Below, piece by piece: positions 1-10,406 of a stretch of 64,000 nucleotides of DNA. The notes below the pieces were generated by a model. It was not told where the DNA came from. It ran no database searches and was given only the letters and a program-made list of their open reading frames with translations. Source of the DNA: Polytrichum commune (Eukaryota; Streptophyta; Polytrichopsida; Polytrichales; Polytrichaceae). How positions within the stretch are numbered: position 1 is the stretch's first letter; every line of letters begins with the position of its first letter. Made by a program: the position numbers and the translations under genes. The DNA lies in contig OX485804.1 in assembly GCA_950295325.1 (NCBI GenBank), forward strand, positions 29,824,001 to 29,888,000, given 5' to 3'.

Positions 1-515
1 GATGATCGACCCTCTTCCTCCCCGGCCACCGCCCCCCCCCACCCACGCCGTATCCCCTGCGCTGGACCCTCATTTTGTACCTGTCAGTAACGCTCGTGCG
101 AGCAAACGAGCGAGTCGCGACGCCTTGGGAGCTGGAAGCTTGGAGCTCTACGCTTAGGGCGTGGGTTACTTTAGTTGTAACTTAGCGTTCTCGTGAAGCC
201 GCCGCTCGCATCTCGTGAAGCCGCAGGCCCGCGGGCAGGCAGAGGGCGAGGGAGAGAGTGAAGAGAGAGGAAGGAGAGAGGGAGGAAAGTTTAGTTTTTT
301 TTTTTTTTTTGGTTTGGTGAAGGAAGTATTTGGTTGTTGTTGTTGTTGTTGTTGGTGGGGGCGCGACGGGACGGTAATAGTATTTGGTGTTGTGGAGTAG
401 TTTTTGTGAGTTGGGTTCTTATCGCGCATTCGTTGCTGGATTGGTGGCGGATCCGACACCCTCGGTTTTGGCGACCTAAGTACTTTGTTTTGGTGTTGGT
501 GTTGGTTTGATCTGC

Positions 516-547
<32 letters not shown>

Positions 548-1251
548 CATCATCAATCTCACCCTTTTGTGGCGGTGTGGTGCTCGGCGACCCCGCGTTT
601 CCTGCGGCGAGCACAAGAGTTGGCAGGTTTGGGCAGCAGCAGAAGAGGGTGGTGATTCGCTTTTGTGCGTGCGTGCGTGCGTGTGGAGGTCTTGTCTGCT
701 GCATCTGCAATTTCTCGCAAGCTAGCTAACGGGGTTTTAGCTTGCGAAGGAAACTCCGCAGTTGTTGTGAGTTCCGCATTGCACACAGGAAAGTGAACAA
801 CAACGCCTTGTTTGCGTGGGCATTCGAAGGAGGAAGAAGAGAGGAGAGGCTGTGGCGGACATTTCAGTACGCGGGCTTTCGGGCGCCGATCCTCCGTCGC
901 CGCGCATCTGCTCGCTCGGTTGCACGTGGGAGAGAGAGAATCGAGGAGGGGTGAGGCCCGTAGATCCAGGCCACAAAAGTGGAGTCTTGAGGGCTTACGA
1001 AACATAGAGACATTTCCACTTCCATCATTTTTTACTTATCTATTTAAATATTAACGATTTTGCAGATCCATACTCCTCGTCCCTAACGCTTTTTTTGATG
1101 ACCTAAGGCACCCTCCAATGCTGGTGGGAAGCTGCGAGCTTGTGCATAAAAGGAGCTCTTTCTGTTCCTTTCCTCCGACGAGAACAGTCCGATGAACAAA
1201 TTTTCGGTGGTTTGCATCGAATCATGTTGATGAAGTCTAGGTTATTATTAC

Positions 1252-1288
<37 letters not shown>

Positions 1289-1567
1289 CTCGGGGCGTGA
1301 TCTTCAAAGAAATCCTCTCTCCCTACACATAGGAGATGTAGGACTGCCTCTCCTCCTACTTTGAGAGGCGCTCCTTGCAAATTTAGGGGACGGAAAGGAA
1401 GTGAAGGCAAGGAAGTGAAGGCAAGGAAGGGAAGAAGATTTTGATTCGGAGGAGGAGGAAGGATTTGTTGTTGTTCGGAGGATGGGAGGTGAAGGTGTCA
1501 TCTCCGTGTTAGGATAAAGAGGCCCCCGAAAACAGATGGATGACCGCGGGTGGAATCGCTCCCGCTG
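1..1567 (+). promoter_or_regulatory. Promoter and 5' leader of the O-fucosyltransferase-family gene
   Basis: This is a GC-rich stretch with no credible protein gene. It holds a poly-T run near 296-311, (GTT)n near 331-353, a CAT/ATC run at about 516-556 and (GA)n at about 1255-1286. Long GA runs are common in plant 5' leaders. A possible 5'UTR intron could use a GTGAGG donor near 950 and the acceptor ending in TTTTGCAG at 1065, after a T/A-rich tract. No transcription start can be fixed from sequence. The many short reading frames here on both strands are low-complexity and I do not call them. Confidence 0.5.
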
Positions 1568-1635
1568 ATGCAGAACGGCAAAGAGCACATGCAGGTGTAC
1601 GCACGGCCGCCGACGCTCCTACCCAATGGCCATAG
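1482..1635 (+). promoter_or_regulatory. Three upstream ORFs in the leader of the O-fucosyltransferase-family gene
   Basis: There are three ATG-initiated short ORFs just before the main start. uORF1 is 1482-1517 (11 codons plus stop). uORF2 is 1536-1568 (10 codons plus stop); its TGA shares its last base with the main ATG, giving TGATG at 1566-1570. uORF3 is 1540-1635 (31 codons plus stop) and runs through the main start in another frame. An overlapping stop-start is a classic geometry for reinitiation, and an overlapping uORF usually lowers translation. Both effects are inferred here, and they depend on the transcript containing this region. Confidence 0.5.
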
Positions 1636-4600
1636 CCTTGCAACCACGCATGTCGCCTCACCCCCGAACTCACCCGCCAATTCGCCACGCCTCCGCAATG
1701 GCCGATCCATCGGCCGCACGCGCAGCGGGAAGATCAAATACTCTTCGCCTGCTGGGGGTGTGCCTTCGTCACGCCAACCTCGCACGTTCATGCAGCGCCT
1801 CACCATCCTCCTGCTCACCTTCTTCGTGAGGCGTCACCGGGTGTTGTTGCTCGCCCCCTTCATCTATGTCACCGGTATGGTGCTGTACATGGGGGGCGCC
1901 CCGCCGTTCCCCGGCAGATATCGTCCTGGATCGGTGTACCGCAGTGACCAGGTGTTCGAGAAGCTTTGGCCGGAGATGCAGAGCGCCAATGCTTCTCTCT
2001 ATGGGGTGAGTTTCCTCTCCATTTGCTAATCCTTTCCTCGATTGAGTTCATTAACGTCTCCTGCCTTGGATTCTTCCCTGCATGCAATTTCGAGGCGAGG
2101 GTGAAGTAAACCTAGGGTGTAGTGGAGTGTTTTTGTGGTGGAATGTTGGGTTTGATGATATCTGGGATGATATACGAGCAATCAAAGTAGCATGGTTTGC
2201 CAAGTTAGGAATGGTTGATGCGGATATTTTACGGGAACGTCGAACAATCTCTCTCTTTTCTCCAGCTCGGATACTTCCTGGCTCTAGATTTGTCTCTGCA
2301 ATTTCGATAGCAATGGCAAACCCTGATTTTATGAGTGAGGAATGATCACTGTGGATATCCTACTTGCCTATCCGAAAATTTGAATGGGAAACATTGAACA
2401 GCCTGTCTTTCTCATTCTCGGATTCTTTTTTTCTCTGCTTTGGGATTCTTCCCTGCAAATTTCATGGCGAAGTAAACCTACGTTTCGTCGAGTGGTGTCG
2501 TGGAAATTTTGAAGTTGATAGCTGGGTTTGCGAGCAATTTGGAACACTAACTTGGTTAGTGAGGAATGATTGCTGTGGAGACTACTTCAAACGGAGACAT
2601 CGAAGAACCTTTGCTTTTTTTCCTGATCGGAATTTTCCTGCCTTGGATTTTTCTCCCTGCAATATCGAGGGCAAAGTAAACCTACGTTTTTGTGGGGAGT
2701 TGAAATCTTGGATTTTGAGTAATTAAGAAATAATATCTATGCCTCCCGAAAATTACAAATGGAAACGCTGGACAAATTCTGTCTTTCTCCTGGTTCTGCC
2801 TGGGATTCGTAACTGCTATGTCGAGGGCAGAGTAACCTAGGTTATTGTCGAGTGTTGCCTTGGAATATGGGATTATGGGCAATGAAGGAACCATGTGAGA
2901 AAACGATTGATGTGGATAATTTATCTGGTCCCGAGGGACTCAAACGGAAACACTGGAGAACAGTACGGTGGTCGGAAATTGGCGGAATGTTTCAGGTTGT
3001 GGCGCCAAAAATCATGGAATCCAGGGCTTCCAGCAAGACCTGGGATCATTCTCTATTTGAGTGTTCTTGGGGTCATTGTAGCTTAACCCTCAGCATGAGG
3101 CTCCGAATTTTCAAGCTTCGGAGGGTGTCCCCTATGTGACGAATATGCACATAAGTAGGTTTTTCTGAGAGTTTAGCGTATATATCCGTTTAGCTTAGTT
3201 AACTGTTTCCACATTTGTAATGTCCAGTGTACGTGTTCCACCTCTGATTTCATGGCTTTGGGCGAATCTCCACTTGTGTTTCAACGAGTCGTGAGGTTGC
3301 CTCTCTTTCTTGTTCCAAGAATCTAGCGAGGTCCAGCAAGTCTGGAATAATTTTTGCCTCACATTTTCAAACGAAGGAGGAGAAAAAATATCTTGTGCAG
3401 AAAATTGTGGGTTCTGTGAGAACGGGTGACTTTTTAAAGTAGTTGCTGCTATATAAGCGGATCTCCTACTCATGTTGATTTCGAACTAGTTGTCTGGATC
3501 TCAAGGAGGAGATATAAAACGTGTGTGTAGGTTGAATTTGGGGTACTGAAAGAGACGGCGGGGGCGGGTCATGGCCGGCAGGTTTTGTCAGCCTGGGAGT
3601 ATCCAAAAGAGGGTGGGGGCTACAAGCCTTGCCTCAATGACATTGGGCAGAGCTCCGCTGACGGTATGTAACAAATTCCAACTGATTCCGTTTGTGATAT
3701 GTTTATTTGGTTTTTTTCACTTGTAGCACCTGTGAGTGTTGAGCTATCCCAGAAACAGAGAAGACAGACATCACGAAATTAATTTGTGAGAGCCAGTGTT
3801 TGAAACAAGGTTGAGTCTGTATTCCTTTGCGTTGTTGTTAAGTGCTTCCCTTTTTTTTTCCTGTATGTTTTGCAGGGTCTAATGGTTTCATACTCATAGA
3901 GGCGAATGGGGGACTCAACCAGCAGCGATCCACTGTATGTGCTCAAATCTCCTCCTTCCACAGAATTAGCGTAGAGTATGCTTTAGTAAGGATGTTCGTC
4001 CTGGGGTATAAAACAACTATTTTGATGGGCAACTTTCCATTGAATTGTCAAAGTTTTGCCTGTGGAATGTATCATCATGAAATCTGTGTTTGCTTCCAGA
4101 TTTGTAATGCTGTAGCAGTTGCAAAGCTGTTGAATGCGACGCTTATAATTCCTCACTTTCATCTCAACAGTGTGTGGAAAGACCCCAGGTGTGGATCCAT
4201 TTCGCCATATGTATTGTGACCTTAATACACATATAATACATAGCATTTTGTTTTGCAAGGTGAATAACATTGGAAGCATCTCTAAGCGTTCACTTTTTAT
4301 CAGCTGTCTGGAACCTGAAGGAATAATTAAAGTCTCATGTTGGACAAGTGTCCAAGGGGCTGCCAATGTTCGAGTAGGTTAGGTTTGTGTGAACCAGAAG
4401 ACTATGTATGTTCAATTAGGCAATCAATGGAAGTTCCAGAGTTAAAAGGTTTCAGCATGTTTGTTAAGGGTATGTAATAGGGAAGAGCATCTGCAGTTGG
4501 AATCAAGACCTTCATCAATTCTTCTGATTTTATGTGTGGGGGCCGAAATATATGACACTTGCATTCTGTTTGTCTGCAGTACTTTTGCAGATATATTTGA

Positions 4601-6969
4601 TGAAAGTCACTTTATAAAGTCTCTTTCACAGCAAGTTAGAGTGCTGCGAGCCTTGCCTCAGAACGTTATGGACCAGTTTGAAAATGCCAGCATGATATAC
4701 AAAATTTCAAAAGTGAAAGCCTGGTCCTTGCCTCGATTCTATCTGGAGAACGCTCTGCCAGAGCTGAAAGAGCGTGGGTGAGTCTTTATTTCGGTCCAAC
4801 TTGCTCCAGTGCTTACTCATATTTCTCTTACACTGAAGGATCCTTACTATCAAGTTATTGCAGTAGGAACCCAGTTATGAGGAGGAAATCATATTGAACT
4901 TTTCATGCTAATAATTTTCTGTGAAGGAAGGATGTTTGTACATACCTCATTGTAGTTGCATCGATCTGTGTCTCATGGAGTCTTTGTTCTGTAATTGAAC
5001 ATGCAGAGTGATCAGATTTGCTCCATTTGCAAATCGCCTGGCATATGATGGAATTCCTCCAGAAATTCAAAAACTTAGATGTTACACCAATTTTGAGGCC
5101 CTGCGATTTGCTCAGTCAATCGCTGACATGGGAAATTTAGTAGTAAGGCGCATGGTAGCCAAGAGTGCTAACACCAATGGCAACTATGTGTCTATTCATC
5201 TCCGATTTGAAGAGGTATTTATTGTGCAAACCTAAATTATCTTGTCCTGCAAGAGCGTTAATTGGAGTGCTCAAAGAAGGTACTGACGAAAGGTTTTACA
5301 GTAAGTCTGATAACAGCTGAGGTGGCCTAAAGCCATTAATGACTGGCTTTGCAATCTTGCCATAATTTTGATATTCGTTCCCATAATGTTGTGTATAATC
5401 CGAACTTATGATTTTTTCATTTCATTTATCTTGCAGGATATGGTGGCTTTCTCTCAATGCGTTTATAAAGGCGACATGGAAGAGAAAGTGCGGCTTGATA
5501 ATGCACGGGAAAAATCTTGGCGTGGCAAGTTCAACAGGACTGGCCGACCTTATATATCGCCTGAGGAGATCAGAAGAGATGGAAAGTGTCCTCTTACACC
5601 TGTTGAGGTAGGGTTGATTTTAGTTTTGTACCTTCAAGCTTCTCTTAATTTTCAGTTGGTTTAAAGTTTCACAAAGACTTTTGAAATGAGCGTCTACCTG
5701 CATGCCCTTTACGGGTTAGCTCTAGTTTCTAGACTTCTGGATTTTAAAGCGATTGATGACTTGCAGGTTGGGATGATGCTACGAGGAATGGGTTTTAGAA
5801 ATACGACCCCCATCTATCTAGCTGCCGGTAAAATTTATAATGAAGAGGAAAGCATGGAGCCATTGCGAAGAATGTTTCCATACCTCCAAACCAAGGAAAC
5901 TCTCCTCACACGAGAGGAGTTCAAGCCTTTCAAGGTGAACATGTTTTTCGAACTTGGTGGGAACAACAGACATTATTACTGAAGAGCCTGCTTGAAATGT
6001 TGAATGGGAAGTTATAGGAATCAACAATATGGGTTAGGTAACAATATTGTGGTATATGAACTGAGCAATGTGCGGAATGGCTTCTTTGAGTATTGTGCCA
6101 CATACTGTGGCTATCAGAGGCCCTGGTAGTTTTTGTTTTGTCTTTGTAGGGTTTTTGCATTGGTTTATTGGATGAATACAGGGCTTGTACTGAGCAAGTT
6201 GTGAGGCCCTTTCTGAGATTTGGAAAATGTGTTCTATATTCTCTGGAATTTATATTTCAAATTTTTTGGGGCGTTTTGGCAGGGTTACTCATCGAGACTA
6301 GCTGCAGTGGACTACACAGTTTGTCTACATAGTGAAGTTTTTGTTACCACACAGGGTGGCAACTTTCCGCAGATATTAATGGGGCACCGGCGCTTTCTTA
6401 ACAAAGGTCACTCAAAGACTATAAATCCTGACAAGCGGAGACTAGTCTTGTTGCTGGACAATCCAGAGATTGAGTACACCATCTTAACACGCTCTATTTT
6501 AGTTTTCTACAGTTGTAGGGTTTTATGCAGTTTTAGTCCAAGATTTACGTCTGTAAGTAAAGGCAGCCTAAAATACGACAATCTACTGTACCCTGCATCT
6601 CTAATGTTGATAGGATTTTTTTGTCAGTCTCTTTGTTTTGCACCCCTTTATGGAACATTTTTCTGGTTGTTGATAATTTACATGCTGGAATCTGAAAGGT
6701 TGATGTGCCCCAATACAATTTATATTGCAGCTGATGTATATGTTTATGATGTGCTCAGGTGGGAGGTCTTTCGGAAAAACTTGGAAGACATGCGGCGGCA
6801 TAGTGACTTTAAGGGTTTGCAACATCGCAAGAGAATTCCTGTCAAGAAGTGGCAGTACTTTACAGCAAATCCAAAAGCCTCTATCTACACATTTCCCGCA
6901 CCTGATTGCATGTGTGAAGAGAAGATCTCAAATGCAGCGAATGCGGATACACTTTCCTCACAGACATAA
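1568..6969 (+). CDS. Plant O-fucosyltransferase family protein (GT106/PF10250 type), 10 exons, complete
   Basis: Exons: 1568-2005, 3582-3663, 3876-3934, 4100-4188, 4580-4777, 5007-5214, 5437-5607, 5767-5934, 6283-6473, 6759-6969. They sum to 1815 nt, giving 604 aa plus TAA, and all junctions are GT-AG and in frame. The start is the ATG at 1568, because an in-frame TGA lies at 1541. The protein has about 85 basic, Pro/Ser-rich residues, then a single hydrophobic anchor at about residues 90-112, so it looks like a type II Golgi protein. The luminal domain carries [10 protein letters not shown] at about 180, [24 protein letters not shown] (the sugar-nucleotide site motif, about 352-365), [15 protein letters not shown] and [19 protein letters not shown]. 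These are family hallmarks. Members transfer fucose or rhamnose onto glycans or proteins; the acceptor cannot be read here. Polyadenylation could use AATAAA at 7186. Confidence 0.95.
2006..3581 (+). repeat. Diverged tandem repeat units in intron 1 of the O-fucosyltransferase-family gene
   Basis: Intron 1 is 1576 bp. At least four related blocks repeat along it, each with a 'gattcttccctgc' type segment, then 'gaggg..aagtaaacctacg' and a 'tgtcgagtgg' type segment. Anchored on AGTAA(A)CC they begin at 2105, 2471, 2675 and 2831, so spacing is irregular (366, 204 and 156 bp). Between them a second shared block reads like 'aaacggaaacactggagaa' (near 2388, 2590, 2760 and 2942). The units are strongly diverged, so the duplications look old. 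Confidence 0.6.
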
Positions 6970-8000
6970 AACAATTGCCATTGTGAGGGTTGCACAACAT
7001 TTAATTTTGTGAGCTTGGTCGTAGGAGTAGGAACTTAAATTTATTCATGTGTGGGCAAAGGGCCCTTACCTCTCATAGCTTCTGTTACTGTAATCTATCA
7101 TCACCTCAGTTCTCAATTCTTTCTTTTGTAATTATACAACCAAAAGAGTTTGCCTTGGATTGCTTCTAGGCTCATTCAGGTTTTCAATAAATTGCAAAAC
7201 CAATTGCAGACCAATCTCCGTCTGTTGCTCCTGGAGGATGATTTCAATGCTTAATGATAATTCTGCTTGTGGTGGCGTTGTTGCTCGAGAGTCTCGGTCA
7301 AGTTTATTTCATTGAAAATTAGTTGCGCTATGTACATGATGTTATTACATTATGTTCTATGTTGACTCACATGGTGCCATGTTCCATGTGCATTAAAATG
7401 TCGTATCTTCTATGTTTTCTAGTGGGAGTTTTCTACCTGCAAATTGGACATGGCAATATGTAAATTGTTTTTTATTGTAGCATGTGTGTGGAAGGAGAGA
7501 TGGGCTTAGTATGCAGAGGATGTTTGGTTTTTGGTGGCTTTTGAGAACCTCCATTATCGACCATGAACACCTCTTCAATTGGTAGGTGCAAGGTTGCGAA
7601 GAGTATTTATTTCATATGTTGGCTCATCTGGGAGTTGGTAAGGTGATAGTTTCATTGGATAGTGCTGCAATAGGGCCCATCTCCATGTTTCTCTAGGTTG
7701 AGAGAGGTGGAGCTTTTCCTTTCCAAAATCATCCATGTATTTATGTTGTCAGCGTATTGGATTTTTAAGACATGTGGGAGTTGGGCATATGTAATCCTCA
7801 GAGGTTGCCGAGAATGTCTTTTGATGTTGTGGGTTCTAGTTAGTGATAGCTGTTGCAATTGTATTTGTTTAATTATGCTTTTAAAAAATACTTAAAATTG
7901 TAGGTCCTTTCCTCTTCTTTCTCTGTTGTTGGTTTTATGGTTTGAGTTCATCTTGTTGTCTTGTTTTGTAATGTTCATGCGGTTATGCAAGTGATGGTGG
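6970..8000. other. 3' region of the O-fucosyltransferase gene and intergenic DNA
   Basis: This stretch contains a candidate 3'UTR with AATAAA at 7186-7191, then AT-rich sequence. I see no coding region, RNA gene or clear repeat. Confidence 0.4.
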
Positions 8001-8072
8001 TTCATGTGGTTATGCACCATGTGGTTCATGTGGTTATGCACCATGTGGTTCATGTGGTTATGCTTCCACATG
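8001..8072. repeat. 24-bp minisatellite, three units
   Basis: Three head-to-tail units start at 8001, 8025 and 8049 with core TTCATGTGGTTATGCACCAT. The third is diverged in its last bases. Related GTGGTT/CATGTGG words continue for some tens of bases on both sides. Confidence 0.8.
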
Positions 8073-8247
8073 TATGCATGTGGTACATAGTGATGGTTTT
8101 AGGTTGGGTGATGGTTTTGAGTATACCTGCCTTAGCAAGAATGCAATAATTAGAATGTCTTCTTGCTTATATATCCATGCATGTAGGGGCCGGATTTGGA
8201 TGGAGGGTGTATAGGAAATGACATCATCATAATGCAAGATCGTTGTT

Positions 8248-8622
8248 GCTTGTCACATCTCAAATCATAGATTATCCATTGAAACTAGACAGTGGTCAAC
8301 TATCCCTATCTCTAGAGGTAATAGATTATGTTACTTTTGCTTGTATAATGTAGGTGAAAATGAGGCCCACATTGTGTTAGAGTGTCCCCTATATAACTCC
8401 ATTAGAGGTAAGTTTCAATCAATATTCAAGAGGGTAGTATTAGGGAGTCTCAAGTCTTTCTTTCAATTGGATCATCAAGTTGAGATTAGCCTCTACCTTA
8501 CCGAGGCCATCGCACTACGCCACTCTTAAGGAATTAGCCAATTTGATATCCTCTTGATGTACTTTTAGTCCCATAAGCCTTCGGGCTTCCCGGACTCTAA
8601 AATCAGTTTCATTCATTGAGGA
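8248..8622 (+). mobile_element. LINE (non-LTR retrotransposon) 3' remnant: reverse transcriptase C-terminal zinc-finger segment
   Basis: Frame 8248-8529 reads through a segment like SNHRLSIETRQWSTIP, followed by RLCYFC and then an E-x2-HIVLECPLY-x3-R stretch. This is the C-terminal cysteine/histidine region (zf-RVT like; Cys-x2-Cys then His and Cys) found after the reverse transcriptase domain of LINEs. It ends in TAA at 8527-8529. A short tail follows, with a 'cctTCGGGCTTCCCGGACtctaa' type hairpin near 8578-8600, as is usual for LINE 3' ends. The upstream reverse transcriptase is missing, consistent with the 5' truncation typical of LINEs. Confidence 0.7.
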
Positions 8623-10198
8623 TGCTAAGGACCTTTGGAATGACATCAAAATTGCACTCTCGTACTAGAGTCCATTCTATCCTCAAATTCTACTCTATTT
8701 GTTTGAACATGAATACTATGTAGTTGATAGGACCCTCACTATAGTAGAGGCACCTATTCCTTATGAGGACCCCATTGACAATCTATAGGGTACTAGAATT
8801 TCAATCTAGCTACAACCAATAGTACCATAACACATTTCATGGTTTTCAGTGCTAAAGTGATGAGGAATGAGCAAATAAAATGAGCGGTTAAAATGAGCAA
8901 TTATAGCATACTCTAGACATTGGTAATATGTTCGGGCCAACTTTTGAATTAAAATTTTTATAGTAATTTTCAATTTAAGGAATAAAATTACCAAAATATT
9001 TGTAGTCCTCTTGATTTCTATCTTCCTACACATGATAAATTTGCGCCACCTTATGCTTCTCCAAATTTGGTACAAAATCTCTTAAGTGATTGGTTATAGG
9101 CGTCTGTACTTTATATGCAACAAAGGAGAGGATAAGAGAATCTAAGTAAATCAACCGTTGCTAGATATCGTGTCATATGGGCCCACCACATTGATTCATG
9201 CTCATGAATAATAAACTTTCAAAAAACAAATAGGGTTTTTCCCCTAGATCCATCGCAAGGCTCGAAATACACTTGGATCGGTTAATGTTGATGTAATCAT
9301 ATACAAGCACCTTTCGAATTTGTCAAGTTTAGGTGGTGTTCTATTCATTATTGGAATTTGTGCCCACTTTGCTTCTGCAAATTGTAGGTCAGTTTGCTTA
9401 AAGATTACCTTTCTTTCTACCCATAGTGGAGAGATAAATTAATTTGTGTTGGAATATCCACATTTTGCCACCAACAAACGAGTCTTGGCTGCTATGTAGG
9501 TGAATATGTGATACGGTTTGGGGGGGGGGGGGTTGGTTTAACGACACCCACATCCCAACACAATTAATTAAAAACAATGTAAGGAACTGGACTTCTTTTC
9601 ACAAAGAATTGTTTAATTAAATAATTCTCAATCCCAATTAAGATGGCAGCGGGTGGCTTAAAGCGATTTATTAAGACATGGTTTCAAGAAACCTGAAACC
9701 CAAAAATACCCTTAATAGACTTTCCTTTTAGAATTAAGATGCGAAGATTTGATGAGGAAGTAGGGTAGACGTGCCTAGTTCGGTTACTTATCTTACTTGG
9801 ACAACTATAACTATATTTGAGTTGTATGTAGTTTAGTGTGGTTCCGAGAATGGATACCACAAAGGCACTCTACCTTTGACATCCGCTATTGTTTGCTATC
9901 ATAAGGTTTGGGAGACGCTAAGGTTTAGGGTTTAAAGACATACAGATTCTGTGTTGATCTCGCCAGTGCCGTTGTGATGTGAGGTGAGGGCGCTCGGCGT
10001 GGGGGTCACGCCATGAAGGTTCAAAGGAACAAGAATTGAAGAATCGTTGAAGAGCATTGCAGCAACTCATGCTACACCCTTTGAAATTTCTGGTAGCATT
10101 AGGGCTCACAGATTTTAAATTTTGGATTTGTTGGTCTTGGTGTCAACTCCTCAGGATTAGATTTTGTCTTGTTGGCATTACATTGGTAGACCAGAAGA
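8623..10198. other. Intergenic DNA upstream of the PHAX gene
   Basis: This is AT-rich sequence with no gene seen. It has a poly-G tract of about 13 bases near 9521-9533. The segment at about 9765-9860 ('cggttacttatcttac', 'atatttgagttgtatg', 'ccgagaatgg') is a diverged copy of one at about 38455-38540, so both are pieces of an unidentified dispersed repeat. The part from about 9900 is probably promoter and leader of the next gene. Confidence 0.35.
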
Positions 10199-10261
10199 AT
10201 GGAGGCATTTGGCAGAGACTCACTCAGGGGTGATGAAGATTTGAAGTCCTTTCGACAATGA
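10199..10261 (+). promoter_or_regulatory. Upstream ORF (20 aa) in the PHAX leader
   Basis: An ATG at 10199 opens a 20-codon ORF ending with TGA at 10259-10261, 145 bp before the main ATG. The peptide is charged (MEAFGRDSLRG...). If it lies in the transcript it would be expected to reduce initiation at the main start. There is no evidence for conservation from this window alone. Confidence 0.3.
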
Positions 10262-10406
10262 CTTCAGTAATTGATTAGGGCTTTGCAAAACCCTAGGTTG
10301 GGATAGAGCGGGAAAAGGACGACAAGGGGCGGGAATTTGAGAGTGTCTGTTGATTATTTCTCTTCTTGCGACGCTCTATTGATCGTACACTATTTAGACA
10401 CAAGTT

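Noticed and set aside
166-1054. Overlapping frames on both strands in the GC-rich start of the window
   Set aside because: They are low-complexity translations of poly-T, GTT and CAT repeats with no domain. The region fits a promoter and leader better.
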